The notes beneath the pieces were generated by a model. The model was not told the DNA's origin and did no database searches. It worked only from the letters and a program-made list of their open reading frames with translations. 32,495 nt of DNA from Oscillospiraceae bacterium. GTDB taxonomy: Bacteria; Bacillota; Clostridia; Oscillospirales; Ruminococcaceae. The translations under genes and the position numbers were made by a program. Where the stretch lies: NCBI GenBank assembly GCA_022768245.1, contig JALEMR010000026.1:1-32495 (forward strand), read 5' to 3'. Of this stretch, positions 10,801 through 17,080 are shown in pieces; within the stretch, counting starts at the first letter, position 1; each line of letters begins with the position of its first letter.

Positions 10801-11536
10801 TTCCGTAGAGCATGAACACTTTGTTTACGAGCTCGTAGTAAAAGTCCGTCTCATTGTAATTCCTGCCCACGTATTCAGGCTGTGAGTGTCCGACTATCAT
10901 GCCGTTGTCGTTTACGATAAGGCTTGTGCCCGAGTCTGCGGGGCTCATTTCCTCGATATACTGCTGAATTCCGCTGAGATTGAAATCAAGTCCCACAACT
11001 GTGGAGCCGTCCGACAGAAGCTTTGATATGGTGTAGCACATTTCGCCCGTATTTGCGTCGATATAGGGCTCGGTAACGTTTACGGCGCCCAGGCGCTTTT
11101 TGGCTCCGATGTACCAGGAGCGTTCATCGAGGATAAAATCATCGTCGGGGACGAAGTCGTTTATGTAGAGTCTTCCGTCATAAGCGGCATAGGCGCTGAA
11201 GCAGCTGCCGTCGGAGCGGCTGCTTATGTCGGCGATAGTATCGGCGCTGAAATAACATTCTATCTGCCCGGAAATGTCGTCCCCCGAAGCGATGATCTGT
11301 TCTATCTGCATCGCAACGCTGTCGAGAAGACATTCGGAGCGGTACAGACTTGTATCCACCTGACTTGCGATACTGCTGAGCCGCATCTGTCCTTCGGCTT
11401 CTATGCGCTGCGTCTCGGTCTGTCTGATAAGTGCCGTATTAAGTACGATGATAATGCCAAGTATCAATATGATGATAAATGATGCTGTACGATAGCTGCT
11501 GCTGAGCTTCTGCTTATTTTTCTTCAATCGGATCAT
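7829..11536 (-). CDS. Double-Cache hybrid histidine kinase with duplicated sensor half
   Basis: The 1235-residue protein contains two sensor halves. Half one: TM at 16-34, a dCache-like outer domain at about 40-275, TM at 285-308, then a DHp-like helix pair (residues 318-380) in which TLELKRP stands where SHEIRTP is expected, so the phospho-His is missing (Leu331). Half two: TM at 402-424, a second dCache at 430-665, TM at 673-693, and a complete DHp with His731. The ATPase domain has Asn848, DTGIGI (880-885) and GTGLGL (910-915). A receiver has Asp1030 and Lys1082. A C-terminal helical region resembles Hpt but has Glu1175 where His should be. Both Cache domains carry R-x-W-Y, then Tyr, then Asp, like amino-acid-binding dCache domains. 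AAAGGAT precedes the ATG. It is first in the operon. Confidence 0.9.
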   Translation of the reverse strand: MIRLKKNKQKLSSSYRTASFIIILILGIIIVLNTALIRQTETQRIEAEGQMRLSSIASQVDTSLYRSECLLDSVAMQIEQIIASGDDISGQIECYFSADTIADISSRSDGSCFSAYAAYDGRLYINDFVPDDDFILDERSWYIGAKKRLGAVNVTEPYIDANTGEMCYTISKLLSDGSTVVGLDFNLSGIQQYIEEMSPADSGTSLIVNDNGMIVGHSQPEYVGRNYNETDFYYELVNKVFMLYGNSFDYTSDGVSYNVFSARTNYDWYLIVCVPRGDTDSILSGNTLYITLIMAVFAAAVAVFFIYVCRKKAAAEKALADKNEYIKALTLELKRPLSRILNRAEILGSSDENNTEASAEIGDSVKELSRMLDDCADISKPAVSAEKEETNRKKDKSPVNHRIRIALVTVVLLATGVFTLVLNTMAYGELSSLKMNSETELYTDQVQEWALTNKTVLDVIAESIASQPGFTDDYGGAVEYLDSVVSNHDDISVAYICNPEWEHTVIMNNGWEPDDSWHVEERQWYVDTINSGDNFNVSAPYLDEQTGLYCTTLSKIVYDSKGNFIGVLGIDYYLDKLIAILSESYTDTGYAFLTDIDGNILNHPYEEYQMKPGYSVNAADICYRTALSEIDGRYVVITDYDGQMKICLAMKEDVSGFNVFVVKDQLYILGSEIYSNIIYLCLFALCIILVNAIMHSLTRWQEKVNKELREAADKAINADKAKNNFLANMSHEIRTPINAVLGMNEMIMRESDEPQIVEYAANIQSAGRTLLSIINDILDLSKIESGKMEIVPVEYDVSSLVNDIVNMIRVRAEKKELRFIPEIDEKIPSVLFGDDVRLRQIITNILTNAVKYTPEGYVRLKMTVVQIQDGMLRLEVSVSDTGIGIKEEDMDKLFTSFQRLDQEKNRSIEGTGLGLTIVAQLLKMMGSELNVSSVYGVGSTFSFTVEQRIVNAEPMGNYEQRFKASADSISDNSSKTAPDVRILVVDDNETNLLVAKSLLKRTLAKVETASSGKACIELLKTNIYDIVFLDHMMPEMDGIETLKKIKEEQLGVGTVFVALTANAIHGAKQTYLEAGFDDYLSKPFTGHDIEKCLFGHISRDMIKISEDDGDVSAEEDTGSADVGSGLDIEKALAALDGGEDAYMDAVYDFCDNNRCNDLELDYNFKDIKSYRVNLEKAAEDAEAVGLTELADAASKLINAAENNDIGYISANHAGFIKLYRKAADNIERAAQEYFS

Positions 11537-11541
11537 ATCCT

Positions 11542-11566
11542 TTATAGTATAGAATTACTACTATAA
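11542..11566. promoter_or_regulatory. Dyad directly downstream of the kinase operon -10
   Basis: TTATAGTA (11542-11549) and TACTATAA (11559-11566) form a perfect 8-bp inverted repeat with a 9-base centre, abutting the -10 and covering the expected transcription start. This is a typical operator position. The binding protein is not identifiable from the window. Confidence 0.5.
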
Positions 11567-11595
11567 ATTATAATGTTTTTTTGCCAAAGTGTCAA
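11567..11595 (-). promoter_or_regulatory. Consensus sigma-A promoter of the two-kinase operon
   Basis: Read on the minus strand, TTGACA (11595-11590) and TATAAT (11572-11567) are both perfect consensus with a 17-bp spacer. Transcription would start near 11560, about 25 bases before the kinase start. Such a strong promoter for a sensor kinase suggests repression, consistent with the adjacent dyad. Confidence 0.85.
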
Positions 11596-11667
11596 TAAAA
11601 ATATATCCTTATCTGCATAATTTTACATCAGAGGTCAATTTTTTCCCGCTTTCGGTTAATGATTTGT

Positions 11668-11735
11668 GGATATTGTATATATGCCGGGAATGCGCGCGGA
11701 TATTGATATTGCGTCTTTCTCCGCTGAGGATATTG
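11668..11735 (+). repeat. Three GGATATTG repeats at exact 30-bp spacing
   Basis: GGATATTG occurs at 11668-11675, 11698-11705 and 11728-11735. The starts are exactly 30 bp apart, about three helical turns, and the flanking bases are not conserved. The third copy overlaps the -35 of the response regulator promoter, so these look like protein-binding sites, perhaps for autoregulation, not a decayed duplication. Confidence 0.55.
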
Positions 11736-11761
11736 CATGATCCCGCTTTCTGTGATATAAT
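11733..11761 (+). promoter_or_regulatory. Promoter of the BceR-like regulator gene
   Basis: TTGCAT (11733-11738), a 17-bp spacer and a perfect TATAAT (11756-11761) lie 43 bp before the start codon at 11805. The -35 overlaps the last of three spaced repeats. Confidence 0.75.
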
Positions 11762-11804
11762 GTATTTTATAGGAACATATCAACAAACAAAAGGTGTGAC
11801 AAGA

Positions 11805-12476
11805 ATGTACAGGATATTTATCGTGGAGGACGAGCCTGCTATTGCAAATGCGGTTAAAAATCGTCTTGAGAAATGGGGCTGCGAGGTGAAGTGCGCCGGG
11901 AATTTCAAGGACATAATGAGCGGGTTCTCAGAGTTTTCGCCTCAGCTGGTGCTTATGGATATCGGGCTGCCCTTTTATAACGGATTCTACTGGTGTACGG
12001 AAATACGCAGAGTATCGAAGGTGCCCGTGGTGTTTCTGTCGTCGGCTTCGGACAATATGAACATAGTCATGGCAATGAACATGGGCGGCGATGATTTTAT
12101 CCCGAAGCCCTTCGATCTTGATGTGCTGATGGCGAAGGTACAGGCTATACTGCGGCGTACCTACGATTTCAGCGGCGGTGTGAACATCATCGAACACAAG
12201 GGAGCTATCCTCAACATCTCCGACGCTGCGCTTACATACAACGGCGAAAGGATAGACCTGACGAAAAACGAGTACCGCATACTGCTGACTCTCCTTGAAA
12301 ATAAGGGGAAGGTGATAAGCCGCGAGCTTCTCATGAACAAGCTGTGGGAGACCGACAGCTACGTCGATGAGAACACGCTTTCCGTCAATGTTTCAAGGCT
12401 GCGGAAAAAGCTTGAAAAGGCGGGGCTGTGCGGATTTATCGAAACAAAGCCCGGCATGGGCTATATCGTGGAGTGA
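11805..12476 (+). CDS. OmpR/PhoB-type response regulator, BceR-like
   Basis: The 223-residue regulator has an N-terminal receiver with the acidic pair in VEDE (Asp9), the phospho-acceptor Asp52 in VLMDIGLP, and Lys101 in PKPFD. A C-terminal winged helix follows, with LTKNEYRILLTLLENKGKVISRE and ENTLSVNVSRLRKKLE as the recognition region. The ATG follows AAGGTG at good spacing; the frame remains open upstream to 11589 but lacks a better start. The kinase gene begins 5 bp after the stop, and an ABC transporter follows, so this is the regulator of a Bce-type peptide antibiotic response. Its likely targets are the repeats upstream of the transporter at 13471-13522. Its symbol cannot be fixed among BceR, YxdJ and PsdR types. 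Confidence 0.92.
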   Translation: MYRIFIVEDEPAIANAVKNRLEKWGCEVKCAGNFKDIMSGFSEFSPQLVLMDIGLPFYNGFYWCTEIRRVSKVPVVFLSSASDNMNIVMAMNMGGDDFIPKPFDLDVLMAKVQAILRRTYDFSGGVNIIEHKGAILNISDAALTYNGERIDLTKNEYRILLTLLENKGKVISRELLMNKLWETDSYVDENTLSVNVSRLRKKLEKAGLCGFIETKPGMGYIVE

Positions 12477-12481
12477 CGGAA

Positions 12482-13462
12482 ATGTTTATAGGATATCTGA
12501 AAGCGCATGTGAAAGGCATTATCGTCTGGCTGACAGTTATCGCAGTGTTTGCCGCAGTCTTCGGGCTTTTCGGGCTTCCCTGTGAGGCTGTGCTGTACGG
12601 CGGGGCGGTCAGCGGATTTTTCGGGGTGATATTCTTCATTATCGACTATACAGCCTTCCGCCGCAGAAGAAAGGCTCTTGAAAAGGCGGCGGAGGAGATC
12701 ACTCTGACGGCGGATCATCTCCCCGTTCCCAGAGGCGGCGTCGAAGAAGCCTATTACGAGCTTGTGCGGCAGCTGTACGGCGAGCTTAAGGCTGCGGAAA
12801 ATGAAGCGGCTGCAAAGCTGTCGGACATGACCGATTATTATACCATGTGGGTCCATCAGATAAAGACCCCCATTGCGGCGGAAGACCTTATCCTGCAGAG
12901 CACGGACTGTCCCGAAAAGGCAGAGCTCACCGAAAACTTACAGCGGATAGAACAGTATGCGGAAATGGTGCTGTGCTATCTGCGGCTGGACTCGGACAGC
13001 ACAGACTTTGTCATAAAGGAATACGATCTTGACGGTATGATAAGACAGGCGGTCCGGAAATTCTCTTCGCAGTTCATACGCAGAAAGCTGAAGCTTATAT
13101 ATTCTCCCGTGGAGAAAACGGTGCTGACCGATGAAAAATGGCTGCTTTTCGTTATCGAGCAGGTCATATCCAATGCGGTCAAGTACACTCTCTCGGGCGA
13201 GGTGGAGATATACTGTGAGGATGAGCTGACCCTCTGCGTCCGCGACACGGGGCTTGGCATCGCTCCCGAGGATATCCCGCGGATATTCGAAAAGGGCTAT
13301 ACGGGCTGCAACGGCAGGCTCGATAAAAAAGCAAGCGGTATCGGACTGTATCTGTGCAGAAAGATATGCGGAAAGCTGGGGCACAGCATATCTGCGGAAT
13401 GCTCCGAAAAGGGCACTGTCATCAGGATCGACCTGAGCCGCGCAGAGCTTGAAGCGGAATAG
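12482..13462 (+). CDS. Intramembrane-sensing histidine kinase, BceS-like
   Basis: The 326-residue kinase has two membrane helices (about 10-30 and 36-56) joined by only a few residues, so it has no outer sensing domain. That is the hallmark of BceS-type kinases, which read the state of their partner ABC transporter. The DHp motif is WVHQIKTPIAA with His125; Asn231 lies in the N-box; RDTGLGI at 254-260 and ASGIGLYL form the ATP lid. An in-frame ATG at 12428 lies inside the regulator gene; the ATG at 12482 follows GTGGAG and matches the family start. It is translationally close to the regulator and probably cotranscribed with it. Confidence 0.93.
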   Translation: MFIGYLKAHVKGIIVWLTVIAVFAAVFGLFGLPCEAVLYGGAVSGFFGVIFFIIDYTAFRRRRKALEKAAEEITLTADHLPVPRGGVEEAYYELVRQLYGELKAAENEAAAKLSDMTDYYTMWVHQIKTPIAAEDLILQSTDCPEKAELTENLQRIEQYAEMVLCYLRLDSDSTDFVIKEYDLDGMIRQAVRKFSSQFIRRKLKLIYSPVEKTVLTDEKWLLFVIEQVISNAVKYTLSGEVEIYCEDELTLCVRDTGLGIAPEDIPRIFEKGYTGCNGRLDKKASGIGLYLCRKICGKLGHSISAECSEKGTVIRIDLSRAELEAE

Positions 13463-13470
13463 TCTTTCAA

Positions 13471-13538
13471 AAATGTAAGGTTTTTCACGGAAAATGTAAG
13501 CCGTATCAATGGCGTACATTTTCCTTTTCTGTTATAAT
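13471..13538 (+). promoter_or_regulatory. Activator-type promoter of the BceAB-like transporter
   Basis: AAATGTAAG appears at 13471-13479 and 13492-13500, 21 bp apart (two helical turns). GGAAAATGTA (13490-13499) also forms an inverted repeat with TACATTTTCC (13515-13524). TATAAT at 13533-13538 is perfect, but no good -35 lies 17 bp upstream. A strong -10 without a -35, preceded by phased repeats, is the layout of a promoter activated by an OmpR-family regulator. The neighbouring BceR-like protein is the natural candidate. Confidence 0.65.
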
Positions 13539-13570
13539 TATGACATAAACTAACGAAAGGAATGACGGAT

Positions 13571-14332
13571 ATGCCGATACTTGAAGTAACAAACGTAAAA
13601 AAGACATATACCTCCCGGATAGGCTCTGCCAAGGTGGAGGCGCTGAAAAATGTGACCTTCAGCGCGGAAAAGGGAGAATATATCGCAATAATGGGAGAAA
13701 GCGGCTCGGGCAAGACCACGCTGCTGAACATACTCGCCGCTCTTGATAAGCCTACGGGCGGAAGCGTCCTGCTGGACGGGACCGACCTTGCAAAGGTAAA
13801 GGAGAAGGATTCCGCCGCTTTCAGACGGGAAAATCTGGGCTTTGTCTTTCAGGATTTCAATCTTCTCGATACGTTCACGGTGAGGGATAATATCCTGCTG
13901 CCGCTGGTGCTGAGGGGAATGAGTTACCGCGACATGGAGAAAAAGCTTATCCCTGCGGCGGAAAAGCTGGGGATATCCGCTCTGCTGGATAAATATCCCT
14001 ATGAGATATCGGGCGGTCAGAAGCAGAGGACAGCCGCCGCACGGGCTATGATAACCGAGCCGAAAATGCTCCTTGCGGACGAGCCTACGGGAGCGCTGGA
14101 TTCCAAGGCGTCCGATGAGCTGCTTGCATTATTTTCAAGACTCAACGCCGAGGGACAGACCATTCTTATGGTAACTCATTCGGTAAAGGCGGCAAGCCAT
14201 GCAAACCGTGTGCTGTTCATCAAGGACGGGGAGGTATTTCATCAGATATACAGAGGGGACAGCTCAAACGAGGAGCTTTACAAGAAGATATCCGACGCGC
14301 TTACCCTCATGGCTTCGGGAGGGAACGCATAA
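13571..14332 (+). CDS. ABC transporter ATP-binding protein, BceA-like
   Basis: This 253-residue ATPase would power a Bce-type transporter that frees cell-wall precursor targets from peptide antibiotics and reports flux to the kinase. Motifs in order: Walker A GESGSGKTT, Q-loop FVFQDFNLLD, signature ISGGQKQR, Walker B LLADEPTGALD and switch His in MVTHS. The length and LolD/MacB-like sequence fit BceA. Two ATGs are possible, 13562 and 13571; the second has better spacing from GAAAGGA and matches the family N-terminus. The stop overlaps the permease start as TAATG at 14330-14334, so the two are translationally coupled. Confidence 0.94.
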   Translation: MPILEVTNVKKTYTSRIGSAKVEALKNVTFSAEKGEYIAIMGESGSGKTTLLNILAALDKPTGGSVLLDGTDLAKVKEKDSAAFRRENLGFVFQDFNLLDTFTVRDNILLPLVLRGMSYRDMEKKLIPAAEKLGISALLDKYPYEISGGQKQRTAAARAMITEPKMLLADEPTGALDSKASDELLALFSRLNAEGQTILMVTHSVKAASHANRVLFIKDGEVFHQIYRGDSSNEELYKKISDALTLMASGGNA

Positions 14333-16356
14333 TGAACGGAATGCTTTTATATCCGAAGCTGGCGGCAAGCGGGATAAAAAAGAACCGCCGCACCTATCTG
14401 CCATATATCCTGACCTGTTCGGGAATGATAATGATGTACTACATCGTTTCCTTTCTGACCTTAAGCAGCTTTGTGGGTGAGATGAAGGGCGGAGACGCCA
14501 TGCAGACGATACTGTATTTAGGCTGCGGAGTTATGGTGGTATTTTCGGCGATATTTCTGTTTTACACCAACTCGTTCCTGATACGCCGCCGCAAGACGGA
14601 GTTCGGATTATACAATATCCTCGGCATGGATAAGCGCAACATCTCCCGCATACTTTTCTGGGAAACACTGATAATATACGCCGTATCAATGGCTGCGGGG
14701 ATAGGCTGCGGGATACTGTTTTCAAAGCTGGCAGAGCTTGCGCTGACGAAAATGCTGGGCGGGACGGCTTCCTATTCGTTTAATGTGGAGATAAAGTCCA
14801 TAGTCCATGCGCTTGTATATTATGCGGTGATATTCCTGCTGATAATGATAAACTCTCTGCGGCAGATACACCTTGCAAATCCGATAGAACTTATGCACAG
14901 TGAAAACTCGGGCGAAAAGCCTCCCAAGGCGAATTATTTTCTTGCCATAGCGGGAGCGGTGCTGCTGGGCATCGCGTACTATATGGCAGTGGTGATAAAG
15001 CAGCCCATAACGGCGATATTTGCCTTTTTTATCGCTGTTATCATGGTCATCATCGCGACATATCTGCTGTTCATTGCAGGCTCTGTGGTGATATGCAGGG
15101 TACTGCAGAAGAACAGGAACTACTATTACAAGACCAATCATTTCATCTCGGTATCGCAGATGTCCTACCGCATGAAGCGCAACGGCGCAGGACTGGCTTC
15201 CATATGCATTCTGTCCACAATGGTGCTGGTAACGCTGTCCTCAACGATATGCCTTTACATCGGCGAGGAGGATATGCTGCGTCAGCGATATCCGAGGAAC
15301 ATAGTCATAGACACATACACCACAGATGAGAAAACGACGTCCCTTATTCATGGAGCGGCGGAAAAGGTCCTTGAAGAGTACGGCGAGACTGCGGAAAATG
15401 TGCTGTATTACAGCTATCTTGACATTTCGGGCGGCTTTAACGGCGACAGGGTAATACTTGACCCCGACCGCGCAGCCGAGGTCCCTGGCGATGATATCCG
15501 ACAGCTGTTCATAGTTCCGGTCGATGACTACAACCGTCTTATGAACAAAAACGAGACCCTGTCCGACGGCGAGGTCATAGTTTACGCCACCAAGGGCAGG
15601 TATGACTATGACGCTATTACTCTCGACGAGTACGGGACCTTTACCGTAAAATCCCATGCGGAGGATTTCGTGGACAACGGCGTGGACGCCATGCAGATTG
15701 TGCCCTCGGTGTTCATCTTTGTAAAGGATGAAGCTGTTGTGAATGAAATGTACGAGCTGCAGCTGGGTATCTACGGCAGCGCACATTCATGTATGCATGA
15801 TTATTACGGCTTTGACCTGTCCTGCGATGAGGAAAAGCAGTCGGACATCGGCACTGCTCTTTTCAATGAGATCGCGAAGATAAAGGAGGAATACTCCGAC
15901 GATGAATGGCAGGGAGTTTCCATTGACTGCGCCGCAAAGGACAGGACGGAATTCTATGCGATGTACGGCGGACTGTTCTTCCTCGGAATACTGCTGGGAG
16001 CGGTATTCATCGCCGCGGCGGTGCTTATCATGTACTACAAGCAGGTGTCCGAGGGCTTCGAGGACAAATCGAGATATGAGATACTCAGCAAGGTGGGCAT
16101 GACAAAAAGGGAGATAAGACAGAGCATAAATTCACAGGTGCTGACGGTGTTTTTTGCTCCCCTTGCCGCAGCGGGAGTGCATATGGCGTTTGCCTTCGGG
16201 ATAATTTCAAGGCTGCTGACGCTCTTCGGGCTTTCGGACGCGGGACTGTTCGCCATAGTAACGCTCTGCTGCTTCGGGGCGTTCGGTGTGATGTACACGG
16301 CGGTGTACTTCATCACGTCGCAAAGCTATTATAAGATAGTCAGCGGGAAAGAGTGA
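14332..16356 (+). CDS. ABC transporter permease, BceB-like (FtsX family)
   Basis: The 674-residue permease has about ten membrane helices. Four to six lie in the first half, including an FtsX-type core at residues 60-185 with RRKTEFGLYNILGMDKRNI. One large outer domain at about 311-543 sits between the seventh and eighth helices, as in BceB, where it recognises the peptide antibiotic. The C-terminal block (544-665) repeats the coupling segment YEILSKVGMTKREI. With the ATPase it forms the transporter that the upstream kinase senses. The start overlaps the ATPase stop. A tiny membrane ORF starts 4 bp after its stop. Confidence 0.94.
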   Translation: MNGMLLYPKLAASGIKKNRRTYLPYILTCSGMIMMYYIVSFLTLSSFVGEMKGGDAMQTILYLGCGVMVVFSAIFLFYTNSFLIRRRKTEFGLYNILGMDKRNISRILFWETLIIYAVSMAAGIGCGILFSKLAELALTKMLGGTASYSFNVEIKSIVHALVYYAVIFLLIMINSLRQIHLANPIELMHSENSGEKPPKANYFLAIAGAVLLGIAYYMAVVIKQPITAIFAFFIAVIMVIIATYLLFIAGSVVICRVLQKNRNYYYKTNHFISVSQMSYRMKRNGAGLASICILSTMVLVTLSSTICLYIGEEDMLRQRYPRNIVIDTYTTDEKTTSLIHGAAEKVLEEYGETAENVLYYSYLDISGGFNGDRVILDPDRAAEVPGDDIRQLFIVPVDDYNRLMNKNETLSDGEVIVYATKGRYDYDAITLDEYGTFTVKSHAEDFVDNGVDAMQIVPSVFIFVKDEAVVNEMYELQLGIYGSAHSCMHDYYGFDLSCDEEKQSDIGTALFNEIAKIKEEYSDDEWQGVSIDCAAKDRTEFYAMYGGLFFLGILLGAVFIAAAVLIMYYKQVSEGFEDKSRYEILSKVGMTKREIRQSINSQVLTVFFAPLAAAGVHMAFAFGIISRLLTLFGLSDAGLFAIVTLCCFGAFGVMYTAVYFITSQSYYKIVSGKE

Positions 16357-16360
16357 GATA

Positions 16361-16498
16361 ATGAAAGACATATTAATTCTGATAATTCGTGCAGCGGTGA
16401 CAGGCATGACATCGGCTGTGATACTTGCCGCTGCGCTGATATTCTCGGCGTTGCAGCTTGCGGTAAGGGCTGCACGGAAGCCGGTCGGCGAAAACTGA
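16361..16498 (+). CDS. Small single-helix membrane protein (45 aa) in the Bce operon
   Basis: An ATG four bases after the permease stop opens a 45-codon frame ending in TGA at 16496-16498. It encodes MKDILILIIRAAV, a hydrophobic stretch over residues 3-36 rich in Ala, Ile and Leu, and a basic end VRAARKPVGEN. This predicts one transmembrane helix with a positively charged C-terminus on the inside. A weak ribosome site (AAAGAGTGAG) overlaps the permease end, suggesting translational coupling. A hairpin follows 23 bp later. I do not recognise a family; it could be an accessory subunit of the transporter or kinase, or a chance frame, though its position and clean membrane profile favour a real gene. 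Confidence 0.55.
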   Translation: MKDILILIIRAAVTGMTSAVILAAALIFSALQLAVRAARKPVGEN

Positions 16499-16520
16499 CC
16501 TTGACAAAACGATATACTAG

Positions 16521-16555
16521 GCTCCATTGCAAAATTTACAATTTTGCAATGGAGC
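16521..16555. repeat. Perfect 16-bp hairpin after the Bce operon
   Basis: GCTCCATTGCAAAATT (16521-16536) pairs perfectly with its complement at 16540-16555 around a 3-base loop. No T-run follows, so it is not itself a canonical terminator; a conventional one follows at 16567-16597. It may protect the 3' end of the mRNA or be a dispersed palindrome. Confidence 0.7.
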
Positions 16556-16566
16556 TGACGTATATG

Positions 16567-16597
16567 GCGCATCTGCTTTAGGCGGGTGCGCTTTTTT
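16567..16597 (+). terminator. Terminator of the Bce operon
   Basis: GCGCATC (16567-16573) pairs with GGTGCGC (about 16585-16591) with one wobble, followed by six T residues at 16592-16597. It separates the Bce operon from the next promoter. Confidence 0.65.
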
Positions 16598-16631
16598 GCT
16601 GAAAAAATCTGGAGGAATTTCAGAAAACCTA

Positions 16632-16660
16632 TTGACAAATGTATATACAGATGATATAAT
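16632..16660 (+). promoter_or_regulatory. Consensus promoter of the YtrA-type cassette
   Basis: TTGACA (16632-16637) and TATAAT (16655-16660) are both perfect with a 17-bp spacer. The cassette's own GntR repressor is the expected controller, through the palindromes at 16640-16649 and 16662-16680. Confidence 0.85.
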
Positions 16661-16680
16661 GTGTATATTGAATATATACA
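16640..16680. promoter_or_regulatory. Two candidate YtrA-type operators around the -10
   Basis: TGTATATACA (16640-16649) is a perfect palindrome inside the promoter spacer. TGTATAT-TGAAT-ATATACA (16662-16680) is a 7-5-7 inverted repeat just after the -10. They share the TGTATA half-site, flank the -10, and precede a GntR-family gene, which is typical of autorepression. A doubled CAATATTG follows at 16679-16694 next to the ribosome site. Confidence 0.6.
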
Positions 16681-16704
16681 ATATTGCAATATTGGAGATA
16701 GACC

Positions 16705-17079
16705 ATGGATATAATAATCAGCAATTCTTCGGGAGAGCCTATTTATGAGCAGATCTCAGCTCAGATAAAGGGCATGATCCTGAACGGCGCACTTAAGGAA
16801 GGGGACGCCCTGCCTTCGATGCGCGTACTGGCACAGCAGCTCCGCATAAGCGTAATAACCACAAAGCGCGCTTATGAGGAGCTTGAACGTGACGGCTTCA
16901 TCGAGTCGTACACGGGGAAGGGAAGCTTTGTCAAGGCACAGAATACCGAGCTTCTGCGGGAGGAAAACCTCCGCCGGATAGAGGAGCTTCTGTCGCAGGC
17001 CTGCAAGAAAGCCAAGTCCTGTGGGATAGGTCTTGACGAGCTGAAAGAAATTCTTGAAATAATAAGCGGAGGCGAATGA
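16705..17079 (+). CDS. GntR-family repressor, YtrA subfamily
   Basis: The 124-residue protein has the GntR winged helix over residues 5-75 (PIYEQISAQIKGMILNGALKEGD, PSMRVLAQQLRIS, TTKRAYEELERDGFIES and the wing GKGSFV). Only about 45 residues follow, the short helical dimerisation tail that marks the YtrA subgroup. YtrA-type repressors control ABC transporter operons induced by cell-wall antibiotics such as those binding lipid II. The ATG follows GGAG at 16694-16697. The ATPase gene starts one base after the stop, so it is first in a five-gene operon. Confidence 0.92.
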   Translation: MDIIISNSSGEPIYEQISAQIKGMILNGALKEGDALPSMRVLAQQLRISVITTKRAYEELERDGFIESYTGKGSFVKAQNTELLREENLRRIEELLSQACKKAKSCGIGLDELKEILEIISGGE

Positions 17080-17080
17080 T

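Noticed and set aside
12428-12481. Upstream ATG of the BceS-like kinase
   Set aside because: It lies inside the regulator gene and would add 18 charged residues before the first helix; the ATG at 12482 has a ribosome site.
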